NCBI RefSeq assembly: GCF_900129305.1
Contig: NZ_FQVB01000012.1
Coordinates: 62,001 to 126,000 of the forward strand
Direction of reading: 5' to 3'
Length of the DNA stretch: 64,000 nt
Source: Desulfacinum infernum DSM 9756
GTDB taxonomy: Bacteria; Desulfobacterota; Syntrophobacteria; Syntrophobacterales; DSM-9756
The notes beneath the pieces were generated by a model, which was not told the DNA's origin, did no database searches, and saw only the letters and a program-made list of their open reading frames with translations. Position numbers and translations under genes: made by a program. Below are positions 61,249-64,000 of this stretch, piece by piece; positions within the stretch are counted from its first letter, which is position 1, and each line of letters begins with the position of its first letter.

Positions 61249-61725
61249 TCAGTTCATCAAATAATATCCCAAGGCTTTCTGCGATCCCGAAGCGAGATCG
61301 ACAAACTGGGCGCCCACGTTCTTGCCGTCCACCCACCGGACTTCCGCCACGCCCTTGATCACCGACCGGCGCGGGTCATTCAGAGGAAACTCCACATAAA
61401 CCAGATCCCCCTTTCGGAGCCCGTGATTCAGCGACGACCGAAATCGAAGGCCCGTTGCGGACACGTCCTCGACGATCATCTGGGAATGGGGGATCCTGTG
61501 CTCCTCGCCCCGGCGGCAATACTCCCCGAAAAGAAAGACCGATTTGCGGTAGGCCTTCCGGATCTCGAAACTCACGGGAAAGGTTTTCCCGCACTGACAC
61601 TTGACCCGAACGGGCTTTTTCTCGTTGATCAGACGGAAAGCTTCGACGCGGCGCGCAAAACCGCATTCCGGACAGACAAAAGTCCCTTTCCCGTCCTCGG
61701 CCACAAAAACCTTGAGCTGTGTCAT
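61249..61725 (-). CDS. PilZ-domain protein with N-terminal zinc ribbon
   Basis: A 158-residue protein. The N-terminal part has CPEC (about residue 17) and CQC (about 43), a zinc-ribbon-like arrangement. The C-terminal PilZ domain carries the c-di-GMP motifs RKAYR (RxxxR) and DVSATG (DxSxxG), both intact. It should bind c-di-GMP and change a partner's activity. The REC-GGDEF-EAL protein at 46375-48951 is a possible source of the signal. The ATG at 61725 has GGAAG upstream; a GTG 12 bases earlier is an alternative. It stands alone, in the same direction as cooS. Confidence 0.85.
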   Translation of the reverse strand: MTQLKVFVAEDGKGTFVCPECGFARRVEAFRLINEKKPVRVKCQCGKTFPVSFEIRKAYRKSVFLFGEYCRRGEEHRIPHSQMIVEDVSATGLRFRSSLNHGLRKGDLVYVEFPLNDPRRSVIKGVAEVRWVDGKNVGAQFVDLASGSQKALGYYLMN

Positions 61726-61927
61726 GCTATCTTCCACACCGTCGCGGCCGCCGTGATAGGATTTGTTACGGACGAAACGTTCGGCGGCCCCCGGAGGGTT
61801 TCGCCCGTCTCACAAAACGGTCTGCGTATGCACAACAGGAGAACCCATTCGTTTATTCGGCATTCGGAGCGCGCCACTTTAATCAATATTAAAACGGTAG
61901 ACAATTCCAAATCGGGAGGGAGACGGC

Positions 61928-62278
61928 ATGAGCCGCACCATGCAGATCGACATCCGCCTGGTACCGGCCTACGGATCGGGAGGGCTCGCCAAGGCCTATC
62001 CCCGGTGCGCCGCCATGTTCCGGGACGCAGGCAAGGAACGAATCGTGGAGGAAAGCCCCAGCCTCTTCCATCTGGTGGACGAACTGGTTCGCCTGATGAA
62101 CGATCCCGCCGTGCCCGAACGGTGGAAGAGGCCCCTGGGGCTCCACCTGGACCGCCTGAAGCGATGCCGCGATGAAGCCCGGGACCATCTTCTGGGCCGG
62201 CGCCTGAACGATCTGGACCAGGCCCTTTACCGGCTGGAAGACGCCTTCGACGATCTTGAGAAGGACTTGGCGTGGTAG
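61928..62278 (+). CDS. Hypothetical 116-residue helical protein
   Basis: I do not recognise a family. The ATG at 61928 has a strong GGGAGGG site seven bases upstream, and the region before it is AT-richer than its surroundings, as expected for a promoter. The protein starts with a strand-like segment (MQIDIRLVPAYG) and then is mostly amphipathic helix with many charged residues (LVDELVRLMNDP, HLDRLKRCRDEARDHLL, LEDAFDDLEKDLAW). It has no signal peptide or membrane segment. Its end overlaps the end of the homoserine dehydrogenase gene on the other strand by 52 bases. Confidence 0.6.
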   Translation: MSRTMQIDIRLVPAYGSGGLAKAYPRCAAMFRDAGKERIVEESPSLFHLVDELVRLMNDPAVPERWKRPLGLHLDRLKRCRDEARDHLLGRRLNDLDQALYRLEDAFDDLEKDLAW

Positions 62279-63315
62279 AGCGAAATCCTCAGGGCGTCCT
62301 TGAGCAGGGCCGCCGCCGCCCCCACCGGGGAGCTGTGTCCGCCCGAGACGGTGATCCGGCCCATGGAGTCGGTCTCGAAAGAGACGGCCTTTTCCGATCC
62401 GTTCACCGCCGCCAGGGGATGGTCCAGCGGCAGCTCTTCGGGGCCCACCGTCACGCGAACCGGATCGGAACCGGGATCGATGCGCCCGATGAGCTTGACC
62501 ACCCGGCCGGCCTCCCGGGCCCGGCCGATCCGATCCGGCGTGATGGCCGTGATCCCTTCCACCGCCACGTCCCGGGGTGTGAGCCCCGCCTGGAAAACGC
62601 GGTTGGCCATGAGGATGAGTTTGTTGGCGGTGTCCCAGCCTTCCACGTCCAGGCTGGGGTTTGTTTCGGCGATGCCCAGCCGCTGGGCTTCCCGAAGTCC
62701 TTCTTCATAGCGGCATCCCGTTTGGTGCATCCGGGTCAGGATGTAGTTGGTGGTCCCGTTCAGGATGCCCTCCACCGAAAGGATGCGGCTTCCGGCAAGA
62801 CAGAGCTCCGCCACGTCCAGGGTGGGAAGGGCCGCGGCCGTGGCGGCGCTCAGCCCCACCATCCGGCCCCTTTCCCGGGCGGCTTCCATGATTCCTTCGT
62901 AGTCCCAGATGAACGGGCCCTTGTTGGCGGAAAGCACATGACACCCGGCGCGAAGGCCATCCAAGACGTGCGTGCGGGCCGGCTCGCCGTCCCGGAGGCT
63001 CGTGGGAGTGGCCTCCACCAGGAAGTCCGCGGGGACGGAGCGGACCGCCTCCGGAGCGCTCAGACCCGGCCGTCCGAAACCGGGAAAGTCTTCCGGCGCC
63101 CTCCCCGCCTCCACGTGGCGGAGGATGTCCGCAACCGGAAGATTTCCGGCCGGATCCACCACCGCTCCGCCCACGTCCACGATGCCGCAGAACCCGAAGC
63201 TCACGCCGTAGCGCCCCGCCAGTTCGTCCCTTTTTTCCGTCACGAGGCGCGCGAAGGCCCGCCCCACGTTGCCGAAGCCCAAAAGGAGCAGATTCCGTTG
63301 CCGTCCGTCCGTCAT
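62227..63315 (-). CDS. hom: Homoserine dehydrogenase
   Basis: A 362-residue NAD(P)-dependent enzyme that reduces aspartate semialdehyde to homoserine. The Rossmann start is LLLGFGNVGRAFARLV; FLVEATPTS and the family signature GILNGTTNYIL follow, then ETNPSLDVEGWDTANKL with the catalytic region. It has no C-terminal ACT domain, so feedback control by Thr is not expected. The ATG at 63315 overlaps the stop of the thiamine-diphosphate enzyme gene by four bases, an unusual coupling. The last 15 or so residues (a Ser/Arg/Lys-rich tail) are encoded opposite the 3' end of the neighbouring gene and look added. Confidence 0.9.
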   Translation of the reverse strand: MTDGRQRNLLLLGFGNVGRAFARLVTEKRDELAGRYGVSFGFCGIVDVGGAVVDPAGNLPVADILRHVEAGRAPEDFPGFGRPGLSAPEAVRSVPADFLVEATPTSLRDGEPARTHVLDGLRAGCHVLSANKGPFIWDYEGIMEAARERGRMVGLSAATAAALPTLDVAELCLAGSRILSVEGILNGTTNYILTRMHQTGCRYEEGLREAQRLGIAETNPSLDVEGWDTANKLILMANRVFQAGLTPRDVAVEGITAITPDRIGRAREAGRVVKLIGRIDPGSDPVRVTVGPEELPLDHPLAAVNGSEKAVSFETDSMGRITVSGGHSSPVGAAAALLKDALRISLYHAKSFSRSSKASSSR

Positions 63316-64000
63316 TTGTATCTCCTGGCAATGAGGGCATCGTATTCGGTTCCGTCCACCACGGCCTCCACGATCACCGGCCCCCGCACGTCCAGCGCCC
63401 GCTCGCACGCCCGGCGCATGGAATCGGGACAATCGGCGCGGAAGACGGGGGCCCCCAGAAAGGTGTCGGTTCCCAAAAGGGGGCCGTCGTGCAGGCCCAC
63501 TCCCACGGGAGGCGTCTTCCTCCAGGCCTCCTTCACCCGAATGAGGCTCAGGCTCCCATCGGCCAGGACCACGATCACCACGGAAAGCCCCAGGCGGCGG
63601 GCCGTGACGATCTCCCCGGCCATCATGAGAAAGCCGCCGTCTCCGGTAACGCACACCACGGGCCGATCCGGCAGACACCGCTTGGCCGCCAGCGCGGCCG
63701 GGATGCCGAAGCCCATGGACGACCAGCCGTTGGTCATGACGAAGAGACCCGGTGCCGGCGTCTCCCACAGCTGTCCCAAAAGGTGGGTGTGGGCTCCCAC
63801 GTCGCAGGTGAGGATCCCGTCCCGAGGGAGAACCTGCCGGAGGGTTCGAAGGGCCGCCACCGGCCCGAACCCCGCCCCGGCCGGCTGCAGGCGTTTGTGG
63901 AGTCGATCCCGAAGGTCCTGCAGTTCCCCTTCTTCCCACGCAAGGGGACCGGGCGGCCTGTCGGCCAGAAAGCGCAGGGTCTCCCGCGGGTCCCCCACCA
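63312..64000 (-). CDS. Acetolactate synthase-like thiamine-diphosphate enzyme, C-terminal part (cut by window edge)
   Basis: The 229 visible codons cover the C-terminal thiamine-diphosphate domain of an acetolactate synthase/benzoylformate decarboxylase-type enzyme. Motifs are LTCDVGAHTHLLGQLW, NGWSSMGFGIPAALA and the cofactor/Mg motif GDGGFLM followed 24 residues later by ADG, where many family members have NN or ND. The true start lies beyond 64000. The gene is translationally coupled to hom by an ATGA overlap, which is not the usual ilvB context (no ilvN follows), so a role other than branched-chain synthesis is possible. It could make or break a 2-oxoacid feeding the homoserine branch. 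Confidence 0.85.
   Translation of the reverse strand, partial: VGDPRETLRFLADRPPGPLAWEEGELQDLRDRLHKRLQPAGAGFGPVAALRTLRQVLPRDGILTCDVGAHTHLLGQLWETPAPGLFVMTNGWSSMGFGIPAALAAKRCLPDRPVVCVTGDGGFLMMAGEIVTARRLGLSVVIVVLADGSLSLIRVKEAWRKTPPVGVGLHDGPLLGTDTFLGAPVFRADCPDSMRRACERALDVRGPVIVEAVVDGTEYDALIARRYK

Noticed and set aside
55914-62175. Long plus-strand frames of 780 and 831 codons opposite the formate dehydrogenase and cooS genes
   Set aside because: Low-complexity composition and no motifs; the opposite strand carries intact metal-site motifs.

Overview
This 64 kb window is GC-rich, densely packed chromosomal DNA. It looks like an anaerobic member of the Desulfobacterota (former Deltaproteobacteria), probably a sulfate-reducing or syntrophic type. 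The evidence is gene content: an Ni carbon monoxide dehydrogenase with CooF and a Cys-type formate dehydrogenase, a CooT/DUF3842 pair, a fused LutBA-type lactate oxidase as in Desulfovibrio, TRAP carboxylate transport, several CoA-transferases, and many palindromic intergenic repeats. I cannot name the genus. No rRNA, tRNA, CRISPR array, insertion sequence or phage gene was seen.

Layout. (1) 1-14.2 kb, minus strand: metal and corrinoid uptake. A cobalamin riboswitch with an intrinsic terminator precedes btuB. Then come btuF-btuC-btuD, an Asp-rich DxDxDG-repeat protein coupled to exbB-exbD-tonB, a DUF3842 protein, a HicAB module that appears to have split a DUF3842-cooT gene pair, cooT, and a second FecCD-type ABC transporter with its own TonB-dependent receptor, cut by the window edge. 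(2) 14.7-22.4 kb: an acyl-CoA thioesterase, a 2064-residue exported protein with two von Willebrand A domains, and a HAD-fold protein with a degraded active site. (3) 22.5-37.8 kb: carboxylate metabolism. Two family III CoA-transferases, LrgAB, and a GlcD/GlcF/FadR-type regulator operon face a TRAP transporter followed by LutC, a LutBA fusion and a short-chain dehydrogenase. Two TGGTnnnACCA palindromes lie in the divergent promoter region. (4) 37.9-43.4 kb: a MntA/HepT toxin-antitoxin pair, a large type I CoA-transferase, a nitroreductase and panE-panB. (5) 43.9-54.7 kb: signalling. A QseE/GlrK-like kinase with a QseG-like lipoprotein, a four-helix-bundle protein, a REC-PAS-GAF-GGDEF-EAL protein, a CHASE8-like hybrid kinase, a YfiR-like protein and a TonB-dependent receptor. 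(6) 55.0-60.8 kb: cooS, cooF, formate dehydrogenase and two more polyferredoxins. (7) 61.2-64.0 kb: a PilZ protein, an orphan small protein, homoserine dehydrogenase and the end of a thiamine-diphosphate enzyme.

How the parts connect. TonB-ExbBD can energise the three outer-membrane receptors. CooT, a nickel-binding protein family, links the uptake region to the Ni-enzyme CooS about 50 kb away. The lactate/2-hydroxyacid genes form a probable regulon under the FadR-type repressor. The intergenic DNA carries several families of dispersed palindromic repeats. One is a 161-bp pair at about 97 percent identity that includes 5' codons of hicA.
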